From: Nonomuraea glycinis
Lineage (GTDB): Bacteria > Actinomycetota > Actinomycetes > Streptosporangiales > Streptosporangiaceae
Direction of reading: 5' to 3'
NCBI RefSeq assembly: GCF_014646515.1
Contig: NZ_BMNK01000019.1
Location: 121,453 to 185,452, forward strand
Length of the DNA: 64,000 nt
In this document: positions 56,706 to 64,000 of the stretch, piece after piece
Layout of the letters: every line of letters starts with the position of its first letter
How positions within the stretch are numbered: the first letter of the stretch is position 1
The notes under the pieces: generated by a model
What the model saw: only the letters and a program-made list of their open reading frames with translations
What the model was told of the DNA's origin: nothing
Databases searched by the model: none
Position numbers and translations under genes: made by a program

Positions 56706-57803
56706 TTGTCTGACTACGACCCGGTCGAGGTCACACCCTTGCACGCCGACGAGGTGTCCCGCATGGAGGCCGACGCCCTGGCGGCGATCAAGACGGCCGA
56801 CAGCCTCGACGCACTCAAGCAGGCCAGGCTGGCGCACGCCGGTGACCGCTCGCCCATCGCGCTGGCCAACCGCGAGATCGGCGCCCTGCCTCCGGCGGCC
56901 CGCGCCGAGGCGGGCAAGCGCGTCGGCGGCGCCCGCAAGGCCATCAACGAGGCGCTCGTCGCCCGGCAGGCCGAGCTGGAGGCCGAGCGCGACGCCCGCG
57001 TGCTCGTCGAGGAGGCCGTCGACGTCACCCAGCCCTGGGACCGGCGGCCCCGCGGCGCCCGCCACCCGCTGACCACCATGCAGGAGCGCATCGAGGACAG
57101 CTTCGTCGCGATGGGCTACGAGGTGGTCGAAGGCCCCGAGCTCGAAGCCGAATGGTTCAACTTCGAGGCGCTCAACATCGCCAAGGACCACCCGGCCCGC
57201 TCCGAGCACGACACCTTCTTCGTCGGCTCCGCGGACTCGGGCATGGTGCTGCGCACCCAGACCTCGCCGCTGCAGATCCGCGCGTTGCTGGAGCGGGGTG
57301 CCCCCTGCTACGCGATCGCGCCCGGCAAGACCTTCCGCACCGACGAGCTCGACGCCACCCACACCCCGGTCTTCCACCAGACCGAAGGGCTGGCCGTCGA
57401 CAAGGGCCTGACGATGGCCCACCTCAAGGGCACGCTGGACCGGTTCGCCGAGGTCATGTTCGGCGAGGGCATCACCACCCGGTTCCGGCCCAACTACTTC
57501 CCGTTCACCGAGCCGTCGGCCGAGATGGACCTCAAGTGCTTCGTCTGCCGCGGCGCCTCGGCCGTGCCCGGCAACCCGCCCTGCCGCACCTGCAAGAGTG
57601 AGGGCTGGATCGAGTGGGGCGGCTGCGGCATGGTCAACCCGCGGGTGCTCGTCGCCTGCGGCATCGACCCGTCCGTCTACTCCGGGTTCGCGTTCGGCAT
57701 GGGCATCGAGCGGACGCTGATGTTCCGCCACAACGCCGAGGACATGCGCGACATGATCGAGGGAGACGTGCGCTTCACGCTCCCGTTCGGAATGGAGATC
57801 TGA
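56706..57803 (+). CDS. pheS: Phenylalanyl-tRNA synthetase alpha subunit
   Basis: A 365-residue subunit of the alpha2-beta2 enzyme. The N-terminal coiled coil (about 20-100) binds tRNA; the catalytic core has HPLTTMQERIEDSFVAMG, FRTDELDATHTPVFHQTEG and MGIERTLMFRHN. Start is TTG at 56706: SDYDPVEVTPLHADEV matches family N-termini and GGAG lies upstream; the first downstream in-frame ATG is at 56763. A TAGACT box at 56667-56672 may be its promoter's -10. Its stop overlaps pheT's ATG by one base. Confidence 0.95.
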   Translation: MSDYDPVEVTPLHADEVSRMEADALAAIKTADSLDALKQARLAHAGDRSPIALANREIGALPPAARAEAGKRVGGARKAINEALVARQAELEAERDARVLVEEAVDVTQPWDRRPRGARHPLTTMQERIEDSFVAMGYEVVEGPELEAEWFNFEALNIAKDHPARSEHDTFFVGSADSGMVLRTQTSPLQIRALLERGAPCYAIAPGKTFRTDELDATHTPVFHQTEGLAVDKGLTMAHLKGTLDRFAEVMFGEGITTRFRPNYFPFTEPSAEMDLKCFVCRGASAVPGNPPCRTCKSEGWIEWGGCGMVNPRVLVACGIDPSVYSGFAFGMGIERTLMFRHNAEDMRDMIEGDVRFTLPFGMEI

Positions 57804-60358
57804 TGAAGGTCCCGCTTTCCTGGCTGCGGGAGTGTGTCGATCTCCCGGCGGTCACGGCGCACGAGGTGGCCGACAAGCTCACCGCCGCAGGGCTCAAGCT
57901 GGAGTCCATCACCTCTCACGGCTACGACGTCAAGAACGTCGTGGTCGGCGAGGTGCTGGAGGTCGAGGAGCTGACCGGGTTCAAGAAGCCGATCCGGCAC
58001 TGCAAGGTCGAGGTGGGCGAGGCGACGCCGCGTGAGATCGTCTGCGGCGCCGTCAACTTCGCCGTCGGCGACCGGGTGCCGGTCGTGCTCCCGGGCGGCG
58101 TGCTGCCCGGCGGGTTCGAGGTCGGCGCCCGTAAGACCTACGGCCGCATGTCCGAAGGCATGATCTGCTCCGAGCGCGAGCTCGGCCTGGGCGACAGCCA
58201 CGACGGCATCATGGTGCTGCCGCCCGACACGCCCATCGGCGCCGACGTCGTCGAGCTGCTCGGCCTGCGCGACGACGTCATCGAGCTGGAGATCACCCCG
58301 GACATCGGCTACGCGCTGTCGATCCGGGGCGTCGCCCGCGAGGCCGCGACCGGCTTCGGCGTGCCGTTCCGCGACCCCGCCGACGTCGAGCTGCCCGAGC
58401 AGGCGGAGTCCTCGTGGCCCGCCTCGATCGCCGACCCGACCGCGTGCGACAGGTTCGTGCTGCGCCAGGTCAGCGGGTTCGACCCGGAGGCGCAGAGCCC
58501 GCTGTGGATGCGGGTGCGGCTGTCCCGGGCCGGCATGCGCCCGGTGTCGCTGGCCGTCGACATCACCAACTACCTGATGCTGGAGCTCGGCCAGCCGCTG
58601 CACGCCTTCGACACCGGCAAGCTGACCGGCGAGATCGTCGTACGCAGGGCGCGGCAGGGTGAGCGGCTGGAGACGCTCGACCACGTCGTACGCGACCTCG
58701 ACCCCGACGACATCCTGATCACCGACGATTCGGGTCCGATCTCGATGGCCGGCACCATGGGCGGCCTGGAGACCGAGATCTCCGGCGGCTCGACCGACAT
58801 CGTGATCGAGGCCGCGCACTTCTCGGCGACCGGCATCTCCCGCGAGTCACGCAGGCACAATCTGGTGTCGGAGGCGTCCAAGCGGTTCGAGCGGGGCGTC
58901 GACAGGGAGCTGCCGCTCGTCGCCTCGTGGCGGGCCGCGCAGCTGCTGGCCGAGCTGGGCGGCGCCACCGTGCACCCCGGTGTGACGCACGCCCAGGTGG
59001 ACGTCACGCCGGCCCGCATCGCCATTCCGGCGAGCCACCCGGGCGACGTGGCCGGCATCCCCTACTCCAAGGAGACCGTCGTCCAGCGGCTGGAGCAGAT
59101 CGGCTGCATCGTCGTCGACGGCGACGACCCCGCTGTGCGCCGCGGCGGTGTGGACCCGACCGGCGTCGTCACGGGCGGCGAGCTGGCCGCCAAGCTGGCC
59201 GTCACCGGCGACGACATGATCACGGTGACACCGCCGTCGTGGCGGCCGGACATCACCGACCCCAGCGACCTGGCCGAAGAGGTCATCCGGCTGGAGGGCT
59301 ACGAGAACCTGCCCTCGGTGCTGCCCACGGCCCCCGCCGGCGCCGGGCTCACCGAAGGGCAGCGGCTGCACCGGCGGGTCGGCCGGGTGCTCGCCGAAGC
59401 CGGTTACGTCGAGGTGCTCGCCTACCCGTTCATCAGCGCCGACGACTTCGACCAGCTGCAGTTGCCCGCCGACGACGCGCGACGCCGCGCCATGCGGCTG
59501 TCCAACCCGCTGGCCGAGGACGAGCCGCTGATGCGTACGACGCTGCTGCCGGGGTTGCTCAAGACCCTGGTCCGCAACGTCGGGCGCGGCTTCGGCGACG
59601 TGGCGCTGTTCGAGACCGGAGCCGTCTACCGGCCGCGTGAGGGCGCCCCGGCGACCGCGCCGGTGCTCGGCGTCGAGGGCAGGCCGACGGCCGAGGAGCT
59701 GGCCTCGATCGAGGAGGCGCTGCCCGACCAGCCGATCCGGGTCGCGGTCGTGCTCGCCGGCGAGTTCGACCGCTCCGGCTGGTGGGGCGCCGGTCGGCAG
59801 GCCTCCTGGGCCGACGCGGTGCAGGCCGCGCGCCTGGTGGCGGGCGAGGCACGGCTGGACCTGTCGATCAGCGCCGACCAGCACGAGCCCTGGCACCCCG
59901 GCAGGTGCGCCGCCCTCTACGTCGGCGACACCCTCGTCGGCCACGCCGGCGAGCTCCACCCGCGCGTCGTCGAGGCTTACGGCCTGCCGCCGCGCACGGC
60001 CGCGATGGAGCTGGAGCTGACCCGCCTGCAGTCGGCCATGCCCGGCCCCGTCCAGGCGCCGGCCATCTCCGGTTACCCGGTGGCCACCCAGGACGTGGCC
60101 CTGCTCGTGCCCGACTTCACGCCGGTGGCCGACGTGGAGGCGGCGCTGCGTGACGGCGCGGGGGAGCTGCTGGAGTCCATCCGGCTGTTCGACGTCTACA
60201 CGGGCGAGCAGGTGGGCCAGGGCAACAAGTCCCTGGCCTACACACTGCGCTTCCGGGCGCCGGACCGCACGCTGACGGCCGAGGAGACGACCGCCGCCCG
60301 CGACGCCGCCGTCGCCCTGGCGGCCGACCGCGTCGGAGCTCAGCTCCGGAGCGGCTGA
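57803..60358 (+). CDS. pheT: Phenylalanyl-tRNA synthetase beta subunit
   Basis: An 851-residue subunit with the N-terminal domain, a tRNA-binding OB domain (about 40-150), the B3/4 editing domain (about 210-370, with DIGYALSIRGVAREAA), the B5 domain (about 420-500), a catalytic-like domain and the C-terminal FDX-ACB domain (about 755-851). The length and order are standard. It follows pheS with one base of overlap. Confidence 0.97.
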   Translation: MKVPLSWLRECVDLPAVTAHEVADKLTAAGLKLESITSHGYDVKNVVVGEVLEVEELTGFKKPIRHCKVEVGEATPREIVCGAVNFAVGDRVPVVLPGGVLPGGFEVGARKTYGRMSEGMICSERELGLGDSHDGIMVLPPDTPIGADVVELLGLRDDVIELEITPDIGYALSIRGVAREAATGFGVPFRDPADVELPEQAESSWPASIADPTACDRFVLRQVSGFDPEAQSPLWMRVRLSRAGMRPVSLAVDITNYLMLELGQPLHAFDTGKLTGEIVVRRARQGERLETLDHVVRDLDPDDILITDDSGPISMAGTMGGLETEISGGSTDIVIEAAHFSATGISRESRRHNLVSEASKRFERGVDRELPLVASWRAAQLLAELGGATVHPGVTHAQVDVTPARIAIPASHPGDVAGIPYSKETVVQRLEQIGCIVVDGDDPAVRRGGVDPTGVVTGGELAAKLAVTGDDMITVTPPSWRPDITDPSDLAEEVIRLEGYENLPSVLPTAPAGAGLTEGQRLHRRVGRVLAEAGYVEVLAYPFISADDFDQLQLPADDARRRAMRLSNPLAEDEPLMRTTLLPGLLKTLVRNVGRGFGDVALFETGAVYRPREGAPATAPVLGVEGRPTAEELASIEEALPDQPIRVAVVLAGEFDRSGWWGAGRQASWADAVQAARLVAGEARLDLSISADQHEPWHPGRCAALYVGDTLVGHAGELHPRVVEAYGLPPRTAAMELELTRLQSAMPGPVQAPAISGYPVATQDVALLVPDFTPVADVEAALRDGAGELLESIRLFDVYTGEQVGQGNKSLAYTLRFRAPDRTLTAEETTAARDAAVALAADRVGAQLRSG

Positions 60359-60361
60359 CAC

Positions 60362-60410
60362 CCACGAAGAAAGGGCCGGTACGGATTCCGTACCGGCCCT
60401 TTCTTCGTGG
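60362..60410. terminator. Long perfect bidirectional hairpin behind pheT
   Basis: A 24-base arm (60362-60385) starting CCACGAAGAAAGGG is matched without error by 60387-60410, with one unpaired base between them. It lies between the convergent pheT and Uma2 stops, and gives TTTC tracts on the plus side. It is the longest perfect inverted repeat I saw in the window. Confidence 0.85.
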
Positions 60411-60411
60411 C

Positions 60412-61017
60412 TCAGAGGCGGTCGATCTCGGAGAGGTCGAGCTCAATGTCGAACGGGACGGTGACCTTGAGGCGGTCGTGGTAGATGCCGGTGGGGACGT
60501 AGGTGGAGGTCGGCGGGTCGAGCTCGTGGACGTAGACCACGGGCCGGCCGGAGTCGCTCTCGACGCGCCAGAAGTGTGGGATCCCGGCCTCCGCGTAAAG
60601 CGCCGGCTTCCGGTGCCGGTCGCGCTCCTCGGATTCGGGAGACACGACTTCGATCGCGAGGACGACGTCCTTGGCCTCGTAGAAGGTCGCGTCGGCGTGA
60701 ACGACGGCATTGGGCCCGAGCGCGATCAGGTCCGGCTCGGGACGTTGCCGGGGGCCGAGCTTGATGCTCATCTCACGGCGAATCCGAAACCCTTCCGGCG
60801 CCGCCTGGCACAGGCTGACCTGCAGCAGGTAAAGAGCCGAGGTATGGAAGTCTCGCTGTGGACTCACGAAGACCAAGCTTCCATCAATCAACTCTGTGTG
60901 CGCAGGCAAATCCGCAATGTGATCGAGGTCTTCCGCCACAAACCCTTGCGGGGGCGGGAACACCCAATCCGGTAGCGACGGTGGTGTCATCTCCAGGCTC
61001 ACCGCTTCGGCCGTCAT
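60412..61017 (-). CDS. Uma2 family (DUF820) endonuclease-like protein
   Basis: A 201-residue PD-(D/E)XK nuclease-fold protein of the Uma2 family. PEPDLIAL and LAIEVVSPESEERDRHRKPALYAEAGIPHFW carry the expected acidic and basic active-site residues. These proteins occur in many copies in actinomycetes and cyanobacteria, and their role is unsettled; phage defence and mobile elements have both been suggested. ATG 61017 is preferred, since the frame beyond it (to 61047) runs through a palindrome. It converges on pheT. Confidence 0.85.
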   Translation of the reverse strand: MTAEAVSLEMTPPSLPDWVFPPPQGFVAEDLDHIADLPAHTELIDGSLVFVSPQRDFHTSALYLLQVSLCQAAPEGFRIRREMSIKLGPRQRPEPDLIALGPNAVVHADATFYEAKDVVLAIEVVSPESEERDRHRKPALYAEAGIPHFWRVESDSGRPVVYVHELDPPTSTYVPTGIYHDRLKVTVPFDIELDLSEIDRL

Positions 61018-61024
61018 GGTCTTA

Positions 61025-61040
61025 CGGTAGCAAGCTACCG
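61025..61040 (-). promoter_or_regulatory. 16-bp palindrome just ahead of the Uma2 gene
   Basis: CGGTAGCAAGCTACCG has perfect 7-base arms around AA and ends eight bases ahead of the ATG. It could be a repressor site or hide the ribosome binding site in the mRNA. Confidence 0.5.
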
Positions 61041-61109
61041 CGTTCACTGCCTGTGAACGAGCCTGTACATGTTCGGCGCTTCCACGTGGGGCTGGCAGAA
61101 TGCGGGTTC

Positions 61110-61343
61110 ATGAGGCAGCTACTCGTGTTCGGCGAGCGGGACGATGCCGAGGAGGTCGCGGAGACGCTGGCCGAGTGGTTTCCCGGGCTCGGGGTGCCGA
61201 GGGTGGTCAGGGAGACGCTGGCGGGGGAGGACGACGCCGAGGACGCGCAGTGGCTGGTCGTGGCCGAAGGGCTGGACGAGGGCGCTCTGGCGAAGGTCGA
61301 CGAGCTGGTGGCGCGGTATGACGGCTGGCGCGAGCAGGGCTGA
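61110..61343 (+). CDS. Small acidic protein of unknown function
   Basis: A 77-residue acidic protein (RQLLVFGERDDAEEVAETLAEWFPG, then GEDDAEDAQWLVVAEGLDEGAL) with strand-helix patterning like a small alpha/beta domain. I recognise no family. ATG 61110 is chosen because the upstream part of the frame overlaps the Uma2 gene. A hairpin follows. Confidence 0.65.
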   Translation: MRQLLVFGERDDAEEVAETLAEWFPGLGVPRVVRETLAGEDDAEDAQWLVVAEGLDEGALAKVDELVARYDGWREQG

Positions 61344-61353
61344 GCCCGGACGT

Positions 61354-61380
61354 CGGAGCATGCCGGGACGGCACGCTCCG
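61354..61380. terminator. Imperfect hairpin between two convergent genes
   Basis: CGGAGCATGCC and GGCACGCTCCG pair with one mismatch around a five-base loop. It lies between the stops of the 77-residue gene and the secreted protein gene. Confidence 0.55.
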
Positions 61381-61399
61381 CCGCCGGAGGGCTGACAGG

Positions 61400-62527
61400 C
61401 TACTGGATGCGCTCGAACGGGGTCGGGGTCTGGCCGGTCCAGCGGTGGAGCCGGGAGTGGGCGGTCTGCTTGGTCACGCCGTCCTCGACGATCTTGCCGT
61501 CCTGCGTCACGTAGAAGCGGCCGTCGTCCAGCGACGCCAGGCCGTACTGGCCGCCGGACTCCCAGCCCCGGATGCCGGTCTCCGGGTGGTGCAGGCCTTC
61601 GGGGGAGAGCCGGAGAAGGTCACCCTGCTCCGGCTGCGGCTGACCCTTGACGGGGCCGCGGGTGGGGCGCGCGGAGCCGTCCACCGTGAAGAGGGAGTAG
61701 TTGGGGAACTTCGGCTTGACGCCCTTGTAGGCGGCCATGAGCCACTTGCCGGTGTAGCCGTCGTACTCCAGGTTCTGCACGCCGTAGGTGGTGTTGCCGG
61801 TGTAGACGAAATACTTGCCGTCGGGGCGGGCGGGGCCGGAGGTGTGCGGGGCGGCCTGGGTGAGAGGGCGCTCGAACGCGCGCCACTTGGTGATGTCGTA
61901 CTGCAGCAGCACCTGGTGGTCGTTGTCCTGGCGGCCGGTGTTGGAGTAGACGCCGTAGGCGACGGTCAGCTTCTGCTTGCCGTGCCGCTTGCCGAACGAC
62001 GGGCCGAAGGCGACGCCGTCGATGCCGCTGCAGCCGTAGCGGTGGTCCGGGGTGTTGCCGACGTTGCCGTCGAAGGTGCCGTCACCGTTCATGTCGGCGC
62101 TGTAGTCCGCCACGACCTCCTTGAGGTAGACGGCGGTCACCACGTTGGCGCTCTCGGCGTCCATGTCGAGGCTGGTGATCCGATCGACGTCGAAGATGGC
62201 GACGTAGAAGGCCTGCGCCTCCTTGTACTCCAGGGAGCCGTACACCCGCCCGTCCTTGGCGTTGAAGTCGAGGTCGCCGAGGTGGCCGGTGAAGCCGGTG
62301 ACGGAGCCCACCGGGCGGCCCGCCAGGTCGGTCTTGACGAGCAGGTTGGTGAAGGAGAAGTACATGAACCCCTTCTTCTCGTCGACCGCGATCCCCTGAA
62401 CGTGGCCCGACGTCCATGCTCCGCCGTACACCTCCGCGGGGAACTCCGGCTTGCCGGAGCCGTGAGCAGGGGTAGCGAAAAGGGCAGAAGCCATCAAAGC
62501 CGTAACAACCACGTGTGCAGCCCGCAT
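61400..62527 (-). CDS. Secreted protein of unknown function
   Basis: A 375-residue exported protein. The signal peptide covers about residues 1-23 (AHVVVTALMASALFATPAHG). The rest has repeated beta-strand segments such as GIAVDEKKGFMYFSF, VYGSLEYKEA and YGLASLDDGRFYVTQDG, suggesting a beta-propeller. DMNGDGTFDG is a calcium-loop-like stretch. I do not recognise a family with certainty. The gene is on the same strand as the MFS gene, 75 bases behind it. Codon use matches the neighbours. Confidence 0.7.
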   Translation of the reverse strand: MRAAHVVVTALMASALFATPAHGSGKPEFPAEVYGGAWTSGHVQGIAVDEKKGFMYFSFTNLLVKTDLAGRPVGSVTGFTGHLGDLDFNAKDGRVYGSLEYKEAQAFYVAIFDVDRITSLDMDAESANVVTAVYLKEVVADYSADMNGDGTFDGNVGNTPDHRYGCSGIDGVAFGPSFGKRHGKQKLTVAYGVYSNTGRQDNDHQVLLQYDITKWRAFERPLTQAAPHTSGPARPDGKYFVYTGNTTYGVQNLEYDGYTGKWLMAAYKGVKPKFPNYSLFTVDGSARPTRGPVKGQPQPEQGDLLRLSPEGLHHPETGIRGWESGGQYGLASLDDGRFYVTQDGKIVEDGVTKQTAHSRLHRWTGQTPTPFERIQ

Positions 62528-62602
62528 GTGTTCTTCGCACGCCTTTCATCGATATAGGTGATAAATCAGGACATTAGAGTGCCCTATGGGACCCAGATCT
62601 GA

Positions 62603-63919
62603 CTAGACCATGTCCGTGGAGCGAACTTCCGGGGTCAGCTGAGCGGCACGGCGGGCGCGCTCCGCCAGGGCGTGCTCGTCGGTACGCGCGTCGTAGTGGC
62701 GAAAGCGAGGCAGGGCGGCGCCCAGCGCGGCGACGGCGGCGACGCACAGCAGCCCGCCCGCCGCCAGCGAGAGCCGCGGCCCGCCGAGCGGCTCCATGAG
62801 CGACGCCCTGGTGTTGCCCAGCATCGGGCCGGTGGAGTAGGACAGCAGCTCGATGCCCGCCAGCCTGCCGCGCATCTCATCGGGGATCGTCTGATTCCAC
62901 ATGGTCATCCGGAAGATGCCGCTGACCATGTCGGCCGCGCCCGCCGCCGCCAGGCAGCCGAACATCACCCAGAAGTTCGGGATCGCGCCGGCCAGCGCGA
63001 CCGCCACGCCCCACAGCATCGCCGCCACGAGCACGCCCAGGCCCTGCCGGTGCACGCGCGCGGTCCAGCCGCCGGTCAGCGAGGCCAGCAGGCCTCCCAC
63101 GGCGCCCGCCGAATACAGCAGGCCGACGGCCTCCAGCGCGCCGTACCGTTCGGCCAGGCCGGGAAACAGGGAGGTCGACATGGCGAACACCATCGCGGCG
63201 ATGTCGACGAGGTAGGTCCCGACCAGGTCCTTGCGGCCGACGGCATAGCGCATCCCCTCGGCCAGCGACCTGAGCGAGGCGGCGGCGGCATCCCGAGCCG
63301 GCGGCCTGGAGGAGATCCGCCAGAGCAGGAGGAGGGACAGCACGAAGCTGAGGGTGTCGAGCCCGTAGGCGAAGGCCGGGCCGAGCGTGGCCACCAGCAG
63401 TCCGCCCAGGGCGGGGGCGGCGATCGCGCCGAAGTTCCAGCGCAGACTCGTCAGCACCGCCGCCGCGCCGAGCTGGTCGTGCGCGACGACCTGCGGGATC
63501 AGCGACTCCATGCTGGGCCGCTGCAGGCAGCTGATGCCCGTCGCCAGCGCGCCGACCACGTACAGCACCCAGATCTGGGGGGCCGGCAGCATCGCGTTGA
63601 CCATGAGCAGCGCCGAGGTGATCGTCAGCCCCAGCTCGCTCAGCAGGATGATCTTTCGGCGGTCCAGTGAGTCCGCGATCGCGCCACCCCACAGCCCGCA
63701 GGCCACCATGGGCACGAACTCCGCCAGGCTCATCAGCCCGACCGCCAGGTAGGAGCCGGTCAGCTCCCACATCTGGTAAGGCACCGCCACCATGGTGATG
63801 AACGTGCCGAACATGGTGACGACGCCCGAGGCCATCAACAGCCGGAACTCGCGCGAGTCGCGCAGCGGGCTCACGTCCAGCGCGAGGTGACCTGCCAGGG
63901 TTCTGATGCGACTGAGCAC
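62603..63919 (-). CDS. MFS exporter (EntS-like)
   Basis: A 438-residue 12-helix transporter of the MFS_3/EntS group. The cytoplasmic loop between helices 2 and 3 reads GGAIADSLDRRKI, the typical MFS loop, and SLRWNFGAIAAPALGGLL is a further group marker. Related proteins export siderophores and drugs. The substrate is unknown. GTG 63919 is the start. Confidence 0.88.
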   Translation of the reverse strand: MLSRIRTLAGHLALDVSPLRDSREFRLLMASGVVTMFGTFITMVAVPYQMWELTGSYLAVGLMSLAEFVPMVACGLWGGAIADSLDRRKIILLSELGLTITSALLMVNAMLPAPQIWVLYVVGALATGISCLQRPSMESLIPQVVAHDQLGAAAVLTSLRWNFGAIAAPALGGLLVATLGPAFAYGLDTLSFVLSLLLLWRISSRPPARDAAAASLRSLAEGMRYAVGRKDLVGTYLVDIAAMVFAMSTSLFPGLAERYGALEAVGLLYSAGAVGGLLASLTGGWTARVHRQGLGVLVAAMLWGVAVALAGAIPNFWVMFGCLAAAGAADMVSGIFRMTMWNQTIPDEMRGRLAGIELLSYSTGPMLGNTRASLMEPLGGPRLSLAAGGLLCVAAVAALGAALPRFRHYDARTDEHALAERARRAAQLTPEVRSTDMV

Positions 63920-63970
63920 GGACGTCGATTGTCGGTCGCCCGTACCCGCCGCGCAAATGGTTTTCCGCCC

Positions 63971-64000
63971 GCGGACCTCCCGGCGTGCCGGGAGGTCCGC
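63971..64000. terminator. Perfect hairpin at the window end
   Basis: GCGGACCTCCCGGC and GCCGGGAGGTCCGC form a 14-bp stem around GT, ending at the last base of the window. It is most likely the terminator of a gene lying beyond position 64000. Confidence 0.55.

Noticed and set aside
60412..61017. The Uma2 gene as part of a transposon
   Set aside because: No terminal repeats, transposase or target duplication flank it.

Overview
This is a 64 kb stretch of a high-GC Gram-positive chromosome. The high GC content, the near-total preference for G or C at third codon positions, the phosphatidylinositol mannoside (PIM) operon, an F420-type luciferase-like oxidoreductase and the gene order all point to an actinomycete. 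The combination looks most like the Streptosporangiales (Nonomuraea-type), but genus is an inference. The gene order from thrS through the PIM genes, pdxS/pdxT, ruvCAB, secDF, apt, relA, hisS, aspS, rarA, alaS, ruvX, mltG and aroE follows the same order as the Mycobacterium tuberculosis block Rv2614c to Rv2552c, so most of the window is conserved core chromosome. No rRNA, tRNA, insertion sequence, prophage or CRISPR array was recognised.

Layout. Positions 1-4.1 kb hold a truncated gene end, a DUF2786 protein, phosphoglucomutase (minus), a luciferase-like oxidoreductase and a GH25 lysozyme-like protein. Positions 4.2-9.9 kb run from thrS to an AP4A-phosphorylase-like HIT protein, with an insert between them: a PIG-L deacetylase ending in an 18-bp tandem repeat, a divergent ECF sigma factor with a SnoaL-like tail, a DUF1579 protein and an Asp23 protein. 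Positions 9.9-13.8 kb carry a secreted GHL10 glycosidase-like protein and EF-G2 on the minus strand. Positions 13.9-17.1 kb are the tightly overlapped operon pgsA, PIM acyltransferase, pimA and a LemA-like membrane protein. Positions 17.2-22.7 kb hold a DUF3048 lipoprotein, pdxS, a Tat-exported PhoD phosphatase, pdxT and a YebC regulator.

Positions 22.9-28.2 kb hold an unusual permease-like protein that resembles MalF and MalG joined in one chain without clear ATPase-coupling loops, an Eis-like acetyltransferase, and ruvC-ruvA-ruvB. Positions 28.4-34.6 kb hold yajC-secD-secF, apt and relA. Positions 34.9-38.4 kb (minus strand) hold a nucleotidyltransferase-cupin fusion, a DUF349 protein and a membrane-anchored cyclophilin. 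Positions 38.5-43.2 kb hold a metallo-beta-lactamase-fold hydrolase, hisS and aspS, then a second cyclophilin on the minus strand. Positions 43.3-52.3 kb hold a DUF2231 protein, rarA, two small membrane proteins, alaS, ruvX, two tandem mltG-type genes and aroE. Positions 52.3-53.0 kb hold a VapBC toxin-antitoxin pair facing aroE. Positions 53.0-60.4 kb hold infC (with a rare AUC start behind a structured leader), rpmI, rplT, a SpoU methyltransferase, an orphan PAS histidine kinase, pheS and pheT. The last 3.6 kb hold a Uma2 nuclease-like protein, a small protein, a secreted protein of unknown function and an MFS exporter.

Most of the window serves translation (four complete aminoacyl-tRNA synthetases plus both PheRS subunits, IF3, L35, L20), Holliday junction processing, protein export, the stringent response, vitamin B6 synthesis and PIM synthesis. 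I found no convincing new multigene system. The best leads are single-locus oddities: the fused permease, the nucleotidyltransferase-cupin fusion, the AUC start with upstream hairpin at infC, the paired mltG genes, and the tandem in-frame stop repeat behind the PIG-L gene.
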